Assembly: GCA_964569245.1 (NCBI GenBank)
Contig: CAZMTK010000005.1
Location: 102,828 to 166,827 of the forward strand
Reading direction: 5' to 3'
Origin: JAAYTY01 sp964569245
GTDB lineage: Bacteria > Fermentibacterota > Fermentibacteria > Fermentibacterales > Fermentibacteraceae
DNA length: 64,000 nucleotides
In this document: piece by piece, positions 25,382 to 32,653 of the stretch
How positions within the stretch are numbered: the first letter of the stretch is position 1
How the letters are laid out: each line of letters opens with the position of its first letter
Made by a program: the position numbers and the translations under genes
Notes under the pieces: model-generated
The model's input: the letters and a program-made list of their open reading frames with translations, nothing else
Databases searched by the model: none
Told to the model about the DNA's origin: nothing

Positions 25382-25416
25382 GCCTCCATTTCGTTATCGA
25401 GTTGAGGATTTTCGCA

Positions 25417-25444
25417 AACCTACGACTTTCGAGTCCCAAGTCAA
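25417..25444 (-). promoter_or_regulatory. Candidate sigma-70-type promoter for the TPR lipoprotein
   Basis: On the minus strand TTGACT (25439-25444), a 16-base spacer and TAGGTT (25417-25422). It is placed about 36 bases before the gene. It lies back to back with the candidate promoter of the divergent gene. Confidence 0.45.
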
Positions 25445-25453
25445 CAGCCGCCC

Positions 25454-25482
25454 TTGACGACTGTCCCGGCTCGGAATAGCTA
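25454..25482 (+). promoter_or_regulatory. Candidate sigma-70-type promoter for the L,D-transpeptidase
   Basis: TTGACG (25454-25459), a 17-base spacer and TAGCTA (25477-25482), about 30 bases before the gene start. The -35 matches five of six consensus bases and the -10 is weak. Confidence 0.4.
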
Positions 25483-25511
25483 TTGCGCCCCGGGACGGAG
25501 GTGACAGGAAG

Positions 25512-26030
25512 GTGCACTGCGTAGCTCTGCTGGAACTTGCTCTGAGCCTTCTTCTGGGCTCCTCAGGGCTGCCCGGGGCGGTGTGGACGGCCGAGGAAGC
25601 CCGCGCCTGCAGGCAGGCGACGGTGATGCTCGACAGGCAGGTCGTGCTCTTCACCGAGAACGGCAGAGAGGCGAACCTGGCGATGGTATCCACGGGAATG
25701 CCGGGGCACGCCACTCCCGCAGGCGAGTTCAGAGTCAGGTACAGGCTGAGGGCGCCCATGTCCAGCATATACATGGTCAGGATGCCCTACTGGATCTGCA
25801 TCGACTCCTCAGGAGCCCTCGGGTTCCACCAGGCTCCCGGAAGCAGGGGTCTGTCGATGCTGGGAAGGCCGGTGTCGCACGGGTGCATCCGTCTCGGCAC
25901 GGAGACGGCGCAGTGGGCCTACCGCTGGCTCACGTCGGGGTCGAGGGTGCTGATACTGCCCAGGGCTCAGACCAGCTCCGGTCTTTCCCTCTCGAGCTCC
26001 GAGACCACGTCCCTAAGCTTCTGGGCGTAG
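25512..26030 (+). CDS. L,D-transpeptidase (YkuD family)
   Basis: A 172-residue exported enzyme starting at GTG 25512, which has a textbook GGAGGTGA site eight bases upstream. A signal peptide (LLELALSLLLGSSGLPGAVW) is followed by a compact YkuD domain. The substrate-side motif GHATPAGEF and the catalytic SHGCIRL block are present, with the nucleophile cysteine at residue 125. L,D-transpeptidases form 3-3 peptidoglycan cross-links or attach lipoproteins to peptidoglycan. It lacks extra binding domains. Its last 21 codons overlap the 3' end of the convergent manC gene by 64 bases, and the YkuD core ends just before the overlap. Confidence 0.9.
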   Translation: MHCVALLELALSLLLGSSGLPGAVWTAEEARACRQATVMLDRQVVLFTENGREANLAMVSTGMPGHATPAGEFRVRYRLRAPMSSIYMVRMPYWICIDSSGALGFHQAPGSRGLSMLGRPVSHGCIRLGTETAQWAYRWLTSGSRVLILPRAQTSSGLSLSSSETTSLSFWA

Positions 26031-26992
26031 TCGTCGCTCATCACCAGCAGCACGCCGTTCGAGCTGACTACGGACACCCGTTCCAGTCCCAGCAGGACCG
26101 TAAGACCGCCGGGGTTCCATACGGTGCAATCCGCGCTATCGAAGAAGAGGGCGTCTCCGCGGCACGCCCCTCTCCTGCGGAGGGCCGGCCAGTCTCCCAC
26201 GTCGTCCCACGAGAATCGGGCGGGCACCATCGCGACCCTCGACGCCTTCTCCATGACGCCGTAGTCGATCGAGACCGAGGGGAGCCGCGAGTAGAGCGCA
26301 GCGGGAGCCTCCGTCGTCCGCCCCAGGCCCTCCAGGCCGTCCGACAGCTCCGGCAGATGCCTTCGTATCTCCTCGAGGATCACCCGCACCTTCCAGACGA
26401 ACAAGCCGGCGTTCCAGTAGTGCCTTCCTCCGGCCACGAAGGCTTCCGCAGTCCCGGCGTCAGGCTTCTCCCTGAAGCTCGATACCACCATGAACCCGTC
26501 TCCGGTCCCTCCGATCTCCAAATAGCCGTATCCCGTCGCCGGTCTGTCGGGCTTCACCCCTATGGTGCAGAGCCAGCCGGCATCGGCCGCCCTGCCGGCA
26601 TCGAGGAGCGTCTCCCTGAGGCCTTCTGCAGGCGAGATCGCGTGGTCGGACGGCAGGACCGCCATCAGGTCGCCGGAGAGTCCTCTTCCGGCAAGAACCG
26701 ACGCCGCCCACCCTATGCAGGCGGAGGTGTTCATGGGCATGGGCTCGAGCAGGAGGTTCTCTTCGGGAAGCCCCGGGAGCTGCGAGATCACCTCGCGCCC
26801 GAAGTCCCTGCCGGTCACGACGAGGATCCTCTCCATGGGACACAGCCCCTCCAGCCTCGCCACGGTGTTCTGGAGGAGCGTCCCGCCGCCCAGGAGATCA
26901 ATGAACTGCTTGGGTTTCGACCGGGTGGAGGCGGGCCAGAATCTGGTCCCTCGGCCGCCTGCCATGATCACGGCATGAAGATCGCTCCTCAT
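25967..26992 (-). CDS. manC: Mannose-1-phosphate guanylyltransferase
   Basis: A 341-residue nucleotidyltransferase. It begins HAVIMAGGRGTRFWPASTRSKPKQF, the GDP-mannose pyrophosphorylase signature, followed by LPSDHAI, the FREKPD block, WNAGLFVWK and SIDYGVMEK with FSWDDVGDW, all diagnostic. It makes GDP-mannose from mannose-1-phosphate and GTP for envelope glycans. There is no fused isomerase domain; that activity is encoded by the gene just upstream, whose TGA overlaps this ATG by one base. It is the last gene of the long minus-strand operon and converges on the L,D-transpeptidase. Confidence 0.95.
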   Translation of the reverse strand: MRSDLHAVIMAGGRGTRFWPASTRSKPKQFIDLLGGGTLLQNTVARLEGLCPMERILVVTGRDFGREVISQLPGLPEENLLLEPMPMNTSACIGWAASVLAGRGLSGDLMAVLPSDHAISPAEGLRETLLDAGRAADAGWLCTIGVKPDRPATGYGYLEIGGTGDGFMVVSSFREKPDAGTAEAFVAGGRHYWNAGLFVWKVRVILEEIRRHLPELSDGLEGLGRTTEAPAALYSRLPSVSIDYGVMEKASRVAMVPARFSWDDVGDWPALRRRGACRGDALFFDSADCTVWNPGGLTVLLGLERVSVVSSNGVLLVMSDDYAQKLRDVVSELERERPELV

Positions 26993-27840
26993 CAGGGTCC
27001 CTCCCATACAGCCAGCACACCTGCACCCTCCACCTCCAGGCGGCAGGAGCCGTCCGCAACAAGGCAGGACGGAGCACCAGCGATCCCTCCACAGGCCGTT
27101 CCGGAGGTCACGAAGAAGATCCAGCCATGCTCCATCTGCACGCATCCGCCCTCGACGCAGTCCAATCGGTATCCAGCACCGTCGAGGCGAGGCACGCGGC
27201 CCCACGAGCCGAGCCTCGGCAGGCCGTCCTCCGGGTCGACGCACGCCACGGCCTGATCCACGTGGAGCTCCCTCGGCCTCCCGTCGGCGCCGTTCCTGTT
27301 CCAGTCGAAGAGCCTGTATGTGACGTCGCAGTTGCGCTGGATCTCCAGCACCTCCATGCCCCCGCCCAGGGCATGCAGCGTGCCGGGAGGAAGGTGCATG
27401 AAGTCGTTCCTCGAAACCCTCCACTCCCTGAGGACGCAGGCGATCCCGCCCGTCTCCGAGAGCGCGCGAAGGTTCTCCCTCCCGCAGCCTGGAATCAGCC
27501 CCGCGTGGACCACGGAACCGGGAGCGACGTCGAGGAAGAGCCATGTCTCAGCCTTGCAGTCGGCTCCGCCGAACGCTCCGGGGTGAACCTGAACCGACAG
27601 CCGGTCGGCCGTGTGCAGAGTCTTGACGAGGAGGGGGAATCGAGCCGGTCCGGAGCCGCGGGAGCGCCCGGCAAGCTCCGCCAGGGTTCCAGCAGGTCTG
27701 GCAGTTGCAGCATCCAGGAGCATGCTCGAGCCATCGGGGCAGTCATAGAGCCACCAGACTTCGCCGACAGGGCATGCCCCGCCGGAGTCCAGCGAACCCC
27801 ATACCCTCTCAACCTTTCTTGGAACCGCCGACAGGATCAC
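26992..27840 (-). CDS. manA: Mannose-6-phosphate isomerase, class I
   Basis: A 282-residue cupin-fold phosphomannose isomerase. Zinc-binding and active-site motifs include LSVQVHPGAFGG, CKAETWLFLD, HAGLIPGC, LHALGGGMEVLEIQRNCDVTYRLFDW and DFMHLPPGTLH. It converts fructose-6-phosphate and mannose-6-phosphate, feeding manC. The GTG at 27840 is chosen: it overlaps the upstream stop as GTGA, the usual arrangement in this operon, and starts close to the conserved PRKVERVWGS block. The protein is somewhat shorter than Bacillus ManA (about 315). Confidence 0.92.
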   Translation of the reverse strand: MILSAVPRKVERVWGSLDSGGACPVGEVWWLYDCPDGSSMLLDAATARPAGTLAELAGRSRGSGPARFPLLVKTLHTADRLSVQVHPGAFGGADCKAETWLFLDVAPGSVVHAGLIPGCGRENLRALSETGGIACVLREWRVSRNDFMHLPPGTLHALGGGMEVLEIQRNCDVTYRLFDWNRNGADGRPRELHVDQAVACVDPEDGLPRLGSWGRVPRLDGAGYRLDCVEGGCVQMEHGWIFFVTSGTACGGIAGAPSCLVADGSCRLEVEGAGVLAVWEGP

Positions 27841-28556
27841 CTTCCGCCCGCCGACCTCCGCAGCATGGTTCTCACCAGGGCAATCCCGGTCGAATCCCTC
27901 TCGGGGTGCCACTGAACGCCCAGCACGAGCGGGTCGCGGGACTCAACCGCCTCGATGACCCCGTCAGGCGCGGAAGCAGAGAGGACGAAGCCCGCTGGAA
28001 CGGACTCGAGGGCCTGGTGGTGGAAGCTGGAGACTACGCAGGTACGCCCCAGCGAGGAGCCGACGATGGTGCCCTCGGAAGTCTCCACGACATGGGAGAG
28101 CGGCTCGGCTGGGGTGCCTGCATGGATGCTCCGACCGCCCGGACCTCGGGGCAGATCCTGCACGAGAGCCGCGCCGGAGACGATGCCGATGATCTGCATG
28201 CCCAGACAGATGCCCAACAACGGGATCCCCTCGGACATGCATCCACGGCAGACCTCCATCTCCCACAGCGGCCTCTCGCGCTCGGGGGCTACGCAGCCGT
28301 CCGGCGTCCTGCCGTAGAGGTCGGGGTCCGGGTCTCCGCCCCCGGTGAGCACTACCATGTCCAGGTCCCTCTCCCTGCCCGACGGAAAGGTCCTTCCCGA
28401 GGGGAGAATGGCGACGGGAACGCCGCCCGCCGATTCGATCAGCGAGGCATAGCTGCCGTTGAGCCGGTATGCCCATCTGCCGTAGCAGGCGTCATCGGGG
28501 GGCGCGACCGGGACCCAGTTGACGGTCAGTCCGACCAGGGGCGGGCTGTCATCCAA
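27837..28556 (-). CDS. Class I glutamine amidotransferase-like hydrolase (peptidase C26 / PuuD type)
   Basis: A 239-residue protein with GLTVNW at the start, VVLTGGGDPDPDLYG, the nucleophile elbow GICLGMQ, SSFHHQAL and the catalytic VQWHPE near the C-terminus. This is the arrangement of gamma-glutamyl-gamma-aminobutyrate hydrolase (PuuD) and related C26 peptidases. The substrate is not certain: neighbours are nadA and manA, with no other polyamine genes, so it could hydrolyse another gamma-glutamyl compound. It overlaps nadA by eight bases and manA by four. Confidence 0.88.
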   Translation of the reverse strand: MDDSPPLVGLTVNWVPVAPPDDACYGRWAYRLNGSYASLIESAGGVPVAILPSGRTFPSGRERDLDMVVLTGGGDPDPDLYGRTPDGCVAPERERPLWEMEVCRGCMSEGIPLLGICLGMQIIGIVSGAALVQDLPRGPGGRSIHAGTPAEPLSHVVETSEGTIVGSSLGRTCVVSSFHHQALESVPAGFVLSASAPDGVIEAVESRDPLVLGVQWHPERDSTGIALVRTMLRRSAGGR

Positions 28557-29478
28557 TCGAGGCCATTCTCAGCACCGAGGCGTGCGCGGCGGCTCTCAGC
28601 GACTCGTCGAACCTCACTGCGGTCTCCATCGTTTCGAGAGCCGATGCGACGCTCTCAGGCGTGATCTTCTTCATGTTGGGGCAGCGGATGCTCCCTGAAG
28701 TGCGGAATTCCCTGTTCGGGAACAGCCGGCCGAGGCGGTAGGCCATTCCCTCCTCCGTCCCGACGATGAATCTGGAAGCCCCCGATGCCGCGACCCTGGC
28801 AATCATGCCCCCCGTACCCACGACGTGGTCTGCCGCGTCCCAGCACTCCGGCGGGGTCTCGGGATGAACCAGCACCTCTGCGTCGGGCCAGTCTTCCCGG
28901 GCCCGGGCGATGTCGCCCGCGGTAAGCCTCGCGTGAGGCGGACAGCTTCCGGGGAAGATCCTCATCTTCTTCCCGGTGCGGCGCTCGACGAACAGGCCCA
29001 GGTTCCTGTCGGGGCCGAAGATGATCTCGTCGGCAGGTACGCCCTCGACCACGGCCGAGGCGTTTGCGCTGGTGCAGCAGGAATAGGCGAGCGCCTTCAC
29101 CTCGACACTGGAATTGACATACACGACCGGGAGGGCGCACGGGAAGGATTCCTGCATCGCCCCGAGGTCCTCCGGCGTCATGCAGTCGGCCAGAGGACAA
29201 CCGGCGTCGGGGGCCGGCATCAGGATGGTCTTCTCGGGTGCGAGGATGTATGCCGTCTCGGCCATGAAGCGCACCCCGCAGAACACCACCGTCCGGTGGG
29301 GGGTGGCCGCAGCAGCGCGGCTCAGCTCGAGCGAGTCCCCGACGAAGTCGGCAATGTCCTGTATCTCGGGCGGCTGATAGCTGTGTGCAAGGATGACGGC
29401 ATCTCTCATGCGGCGGAGCGAGGCGATCCTCTCGATCGTCGCAGCTTCCGCCAGGGGGCGGGCCGCGTCAGGCCCCAT
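28549..29478 (-). CDS. nadA: Quinolinate synthase A
   Basis: A 309-residue protein with the three-fold repeat of NadA. Characteristic blocks are AVILAHSYQPPEIQDIADFVGDS, VVFCGVRFMAETAYIL, CPLADCMTPEDL, VNSSVEVKALAYSCCTSANA, FGPDRNLG, VHPETPPECWDAAD and IRCPNMKKI. The conserved cysteines for the [4Fe-4S] cluster are present (in CGVRF, SCCT and RCPN). It condenses iminoaspartate with dihydroxyacetone phosphate to quinolinate for NAD. Neither nadB nor nadC is adjacent. The start overlaps the apgM stop by 11 bases. The oxygen-labile cluster fits an anaerobe. Confidence 0.95.
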   Translation of the reverse strand: MGPDAARPLAEAATIERIASLRRMRDAVILAHSYQPPEIQDIADFVGDSLELSRAAAATPHRTVVFCGVRFMAETAYILAPEKTILMPAPDAGCPLADCMTPEDLGAMQESFPCALPVVYVNSSVEVKALAYSCCTSANASAVVEGVPADEIIFGPDRNLGLFVERRTGKKMRIFPGSCPPHARLTAGDIARAREDWPDAEVLVHPETPPECWDAADHVVGTGGMIARVAASGASRFIVGTEEGMAYRLGRLFPNREFRTSGSIRCPNMKKITPESVASALETMETAVRFDESLRAAAHASVLRMASIG

Positions 29479-30673
29479 ACTTGGCCAGCCTTCCCGCCGA
29501 GGCGAGCAGGATGGGCATGAGGTCCACCGCCCGGATCGTGCCGATTGCGCCGGAGCAGGCCTGCCTCTCTGAGAAGGCGCTGCTGATTCCTGTGCGCTGG
29601 GGGCCTCCGTGGACGAGCAGGGGCACCGGATGCCAGCTGTGGAGCTTCATGGCGCAGGGCGTACTGTGGTCTCCTGTGACGCAGACGACGCCGAAGCCTG
29701 AGGAGGCCAGGCCGGGCAGCATGGCGTCGAACTCCTCGACGGCCGCGATCTTCGCGGATGGATCACCGTCCTCTCCGGAGCTGTCGGTGGGCTTGTGATG
29801 CAGGAACACGAAATCGAAGCCGGTCTCGAGGGCGCGCCTCGCGGCATGAACCTGTTCCTGCTGACTGCCGCACTCCAGCACCGTCATGCCGACCAGCGAG
29901 GCGACCCCCCTGTACATCGGGTACAGCGCGGCCGCGGCGGCATTCACCCGGAATCTCTCCGACATCGCGGGAAGCGCCGTGTATGCGGCGTAGCCTCTCA
30001 GAAGGATCCCGTTCGCCTGGCTCTCCCCGGCAAGCACGGAGCGGGCCTCGCGAAGGAACTCCGCGAGCACGGCGGCAGTCCTCTCCGCCCCCGGCTCCAG
30101 GGCCCGGGGCTCCAGCGGCGGCACCCCGGTGTGACCGGGATCGGTGTCGGACACCTTCTCCGAGAGTCCCTCCCCCCTGATCACCACGCACGCCCTGTGC
30201 TCCTTCTCCGTCTCCACGAACACCTCGACATCCTTCACCGCGATCGCGGAGAGCTTCGCCGCGAGTTCCCTGTTCTTCTCCGTCGGGATGCGGCCGGCCC
30301 TCCTGTCGGTTATCTCGCCCCCGGGGCCGATGGTGCAGAAGTTGGCCCTTATCGCCAGGTCCCCATGCCTGACGGGGAAGCCTATTCCGAGAGCCGAGAG
30401 GATGCCCCTGCCCACGAAATGCTCGACTGGATCGTAGCCGAACAGCGCGAGATGCGCAGGGCCGCTTCCGGGGGTGATGCCGGGGGCAACGGGGATGTGC
30501 TGGCCGAGGGCGCCTTCGGCTGCGAGCGAGTCGAGGTTCGGAGTGCGCGCGGCTTCGAGAGGGGTCCTCCCTCCGAGAGCCGGAACCGGAATGTCGCCAA
30601 GACCGTCCAGCACACAGAGGAGAATCGAGGCGCCGCCCTTCTCCGCGAGCTCCTCGGCGAGCATCCTGCCCAT
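29468..30673 (-). CDS. apgM: 2,3-bisphosphoglycerate-independent phosphoglycerate mutase, archaeal type
   Basis: A 401-residue alkaline-phosphatase-superfamily mutase of the ApgM class. Evidence: LCVLDGLGDIPVPALGGRTPLEAARTPNLD, SGPAHLALFGYDP, IRANFCTIGPGG, TDRRAGR, the insertion LSEKVSDTDPGHTG, FVFLHHKPTDSSGEDGD and GDHSTPCAMKLHSWHPVPLL, with metal ligands visible in each block. It interconverts 3- and 2-phosphoglycerate. The class is typical of archaea and scattered bacteria and is about 100 residues shorter than GpmI. It abuts purM directly (stop then start with no gap). Confidence 0.95.
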   Translation of the reverse strand: MGRMLAEELAEKGGASILLCVLDGLGDIPVPALGGRTPLEAARTPNLDSLAAEGALGQHIPVAPGITPGSGPAHLALFGYDPVEHFVGRGILSALGIGFPVRHGDLAIRANFCTIGPGGEITDRRAGRIPTEKNRELAAKLSAIAVKDVEVFVETEKEHRACVVIRGEGLSEKVSDTDPGHTGVPPLEPRALEPGAERTAAVLAEFLREARSVLAGESQANGILLRGYAAYTALPAMSERFRVNAAAAALYPMYRGVASLVGMTVLECGSQQEQVHAARRALETGFDFVFLHHKPTDSSGEDGDPSAKIAAVEEFDAMLPGLASSGFGVVCVTGDHSTPCAMKLHSWHPVPLLVHGGPQRTGISSAFSERQACSGAIGTIRAVDLMPILLASAGRLAKYGA

Positions 30674-31714
30674 TCAGGGCTCCTTCCCGGAGTATGCGAT
30701 CCCGTCGCCGGCGACTGTGCACCCGGCTGGGAACGGCCTCCCGCCAGCGTTCGCGAGCAGGTCGAGGCAGCGGGCCTCCGAGTCGCAGTCGACGACTACG
30801 AGGAAGCCCGCCCCCATGTTGAACACCCTCCGCATCTCCCGCCTCGCTATTCCGCCGAGATCCTCGATCAGGGTGAACAGCGGCGGAACAGGCCAGGATT
30901 CTTCGATGATCGCACCGCATCCGCGCGGGAGTATCCGCTTCAGGTTGCCGGGCACTCCGCCGCCTGTGACGTGGCATAGCCCCCTGGCGAGGCCCTCCTC
31001 GAGAACCGGCCTCACGGCGTCGAGATAGCACCTGTGCACCTCTAGCAGCGCGTCGGCGACGGTCGCTCCTCCGAGGATGCCGGGCCGGGAGTCGGGGGAC
31101 AGGCCGGCCAGCTCGAAGAGCACCTTCCTGGCCAGCGAGTAGCCGTTCGTGTGCAGCCCGCTCGACTCGAGGCCTATTATCCGCATTCCCGGGGCGATTC
31201 CCGTACCGTCCACTATCGACGATTCCCCCACGACGCCCACAATGGTGCCGGCCACGTCGTAGTCGCCGGGGGCGTAGAAGCCGGGCATCTCCGCCGTCTC
31301 TCCTCCGAGGAGTGCGCACCCGCAGGCCGTGCAGGCCGAGGCCATGCCGTCCACTATGGTGGCAGCGACGCCCGCGTCCAGCTTTCCGCATGCGATGTAG
31401 TCCAGGAAGAAGAGCGGCACGGCTCCCTGCACGAGGATGTCGTTCACGCAGTGGTTGACGAGGTCTGCGCCTACGGTGCCGTATCGCCCTGTCATGGAGG
31501 CCACCCGTAGCTTCGTCCCTACGCCGTCGGTGCTGGCGACGAGCACTGGACGCGCGATTCCGGGAAAATCCGCCCTGAAGAGCCCGCCGAAGCTTCCCAG
31601 ATCGGACAGCACGCGTGGCCCGTAGGTCCTCCGGACAGAAGCCTTCATCCGCTCGACGGCCGCTTCGCCCTCGTCGATGTCGACGCCGCAGCTCCTGTAG
31701 TCTCTGCCGCTCAC
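30674..31714 (-). CDS. purM: Phosphoribosylformylglycinamidine cyclo-ligase
   Basis: A 346-residue AIR synthetase. It begins YRSCGVDIDEGEAAVERMK and continues FGGLFRADF, VASTDGVGTKLRVA, DLVNHCVNDILVQGAVPLFFLDYIA, LLGGETAEMPGFY, HTNGYSLAR, HVTGGGVPGNLKRILP and EMRRVFNMGAGFLVV. It carries out step five of purine synthesis. No other pur genes are nearby, so it has been separated from the pathway and sits in a housekeeping super-operon. It overlaps the pfkB-type gene as ATGA. Confidence 0.97.
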   Translation of the reverse strand: MSGRDYRSCGVDIDEGEAAVERMKASVRRTYGPRVLSDLGSFGGLFRADFPGIARPVLVASTDGVGTKLRVASMTGRYGTVGADLVNHCVNDILVQGAVPLFFLDYIACGKLDAGVAATIVDGMASACTACGCALLGGETAEMPGFYAPGDYDVAGTIVGVVGESSIVDGTGIAPGMRIIGLESSGLHTNGYSLARKVLFELAGLSPDSRPGILGGATVADALLEVHRCYLDAVRPVLEEGLARGLCHVTGGGVPGNLKRILPRGCGAIIEESWPVPPLFTLIEDLGGIARREMRRVFNMGAGFLVVVDCDSEARCLDLLANAGGRPFPAGCTVAGDGIAYSGKEP

Positions 31715-32628
31715 TGCCGCACACCCTGGAGCTGGTTGGTAGCCAGGTAGCTCTTCAGACGCTCGGCGATGGCCTCGCGGCCCAGGTCTCTGAGCCCGGC
31801 CACCCCGAATCCGCCAACCGCGAAGCTGGCCGTCACCGACCCGCAGGCGAGCCCCATCTTGACAGACTCGAAATCAAGCCCGCCGCCCAGGCTGGAGAGA
31901 TAGCCCAGCATCCCGGCAGCGAAGGAGTCGCCGGCACCAGTGGGATCTACCACGTTTTCGAGGGGCACCGCCGGCAGGATGAACGGGTGCGGGCCGCCGA
32001 GCACCATCACTCCGCTCGCGCCCTTCTTGATCACGACGTACCGTGGCCCCCTGCCGAGGACCCATGCGCCGGCTTTGAAGAGGTTGTCTTCTCCGGTGAG
32101 CTGTCGGGCCTCCGAGGCGTTGAGAAACACGATGTCCACCCTGCCGAACACCTCGACGAGCTTCTCCCTCTGCCTGTCTATCCAGAGGTTCATCGTGTCC
32201 ATCGCGACCCAGCGGGGGGACTGGAGCTGCTCGAGAACCTGAAGCTGCAGCTCGGGGTCGATGTTGGCCAGGAAGGCGCAGGGCGTGCTCCTGAAGTGCT
32301 CGGGCAGCTTCGGCGAGAAGCCGGCGAACACTCCCAGCTCGGTGCGGATCGTCCTGGCATCGCCCAGGTCGGGCCCGTAGACTCCCTCCCATCTGAAGGT
32401 CGGACCCTGTCCGGTGGTCATGCCGCCGAGGTCGATGCCCCTCTCCTCGAGGAACTTCTTCTCCGAGAACGGGAAGTCGGGGCCCACCACGCCCACGATC
32501 CTGACGGTGTCGAACACTCTCGAAGCCAGCGAGAAGTATATCGCCGAGCCTCCGAGCGTCTCCTCCACCTTTCCGGCGGGGGTGGTGAGCGTGTCGAGAG
32601 CGATCGAGCCGACTACGAGTACTGGCAT
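31711..32628 (-). CDS. PfkB-family carbohydrate/nucleoside kinase
   Basis: A 305-residue ribokinase-family protein with LVVGSIALDTLTTP and GGSAIYFSLA (substrate side), FLNASEARQLTGED, VVIKKGASGVMVL and the catalytic DPTGAGDSFAAGMLGYL. Similar proteins in other bacteria are annotated as sugar or adenosine/inosine-type kinases, but the substrate cannot be fixed here. Its position next to purM and the absence of a sugar operon slightly favour a nucleoside role (inference). A 25-base gap separates it from argS. Confidence 0.88.
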   Translation of the reverse strand: MPVLVVGSIALDTLTTPAGKVEETLGGSAIYFSLASRVFDTVRIVGVVGPDFPFSEKKFLEERGIDLGGMTTGQGPTFRWEGVYGPDLGDARTIRTELGVFAGFSPKLPEHFRSTPCAFLANIDPELQLQVLEQLQSPRWVAMDTMNLWIDRQREKLVEVFGRVDIVFLNASEARQLTGEDNLFKAGAWVLGRGPRYVVIKKGASGVMVLGGPHPFILPAVPLENVVDPTGAGDSFAAGMLGYLSSLGGGLDFESVKMGLACGSVTASFAVGGFGVAGLRDLGREAIAERLKSYLATNQLQGVRQ

Positions 32629-32653
32629 GTCTGACTCCAGGTTGCTGGTTCTG

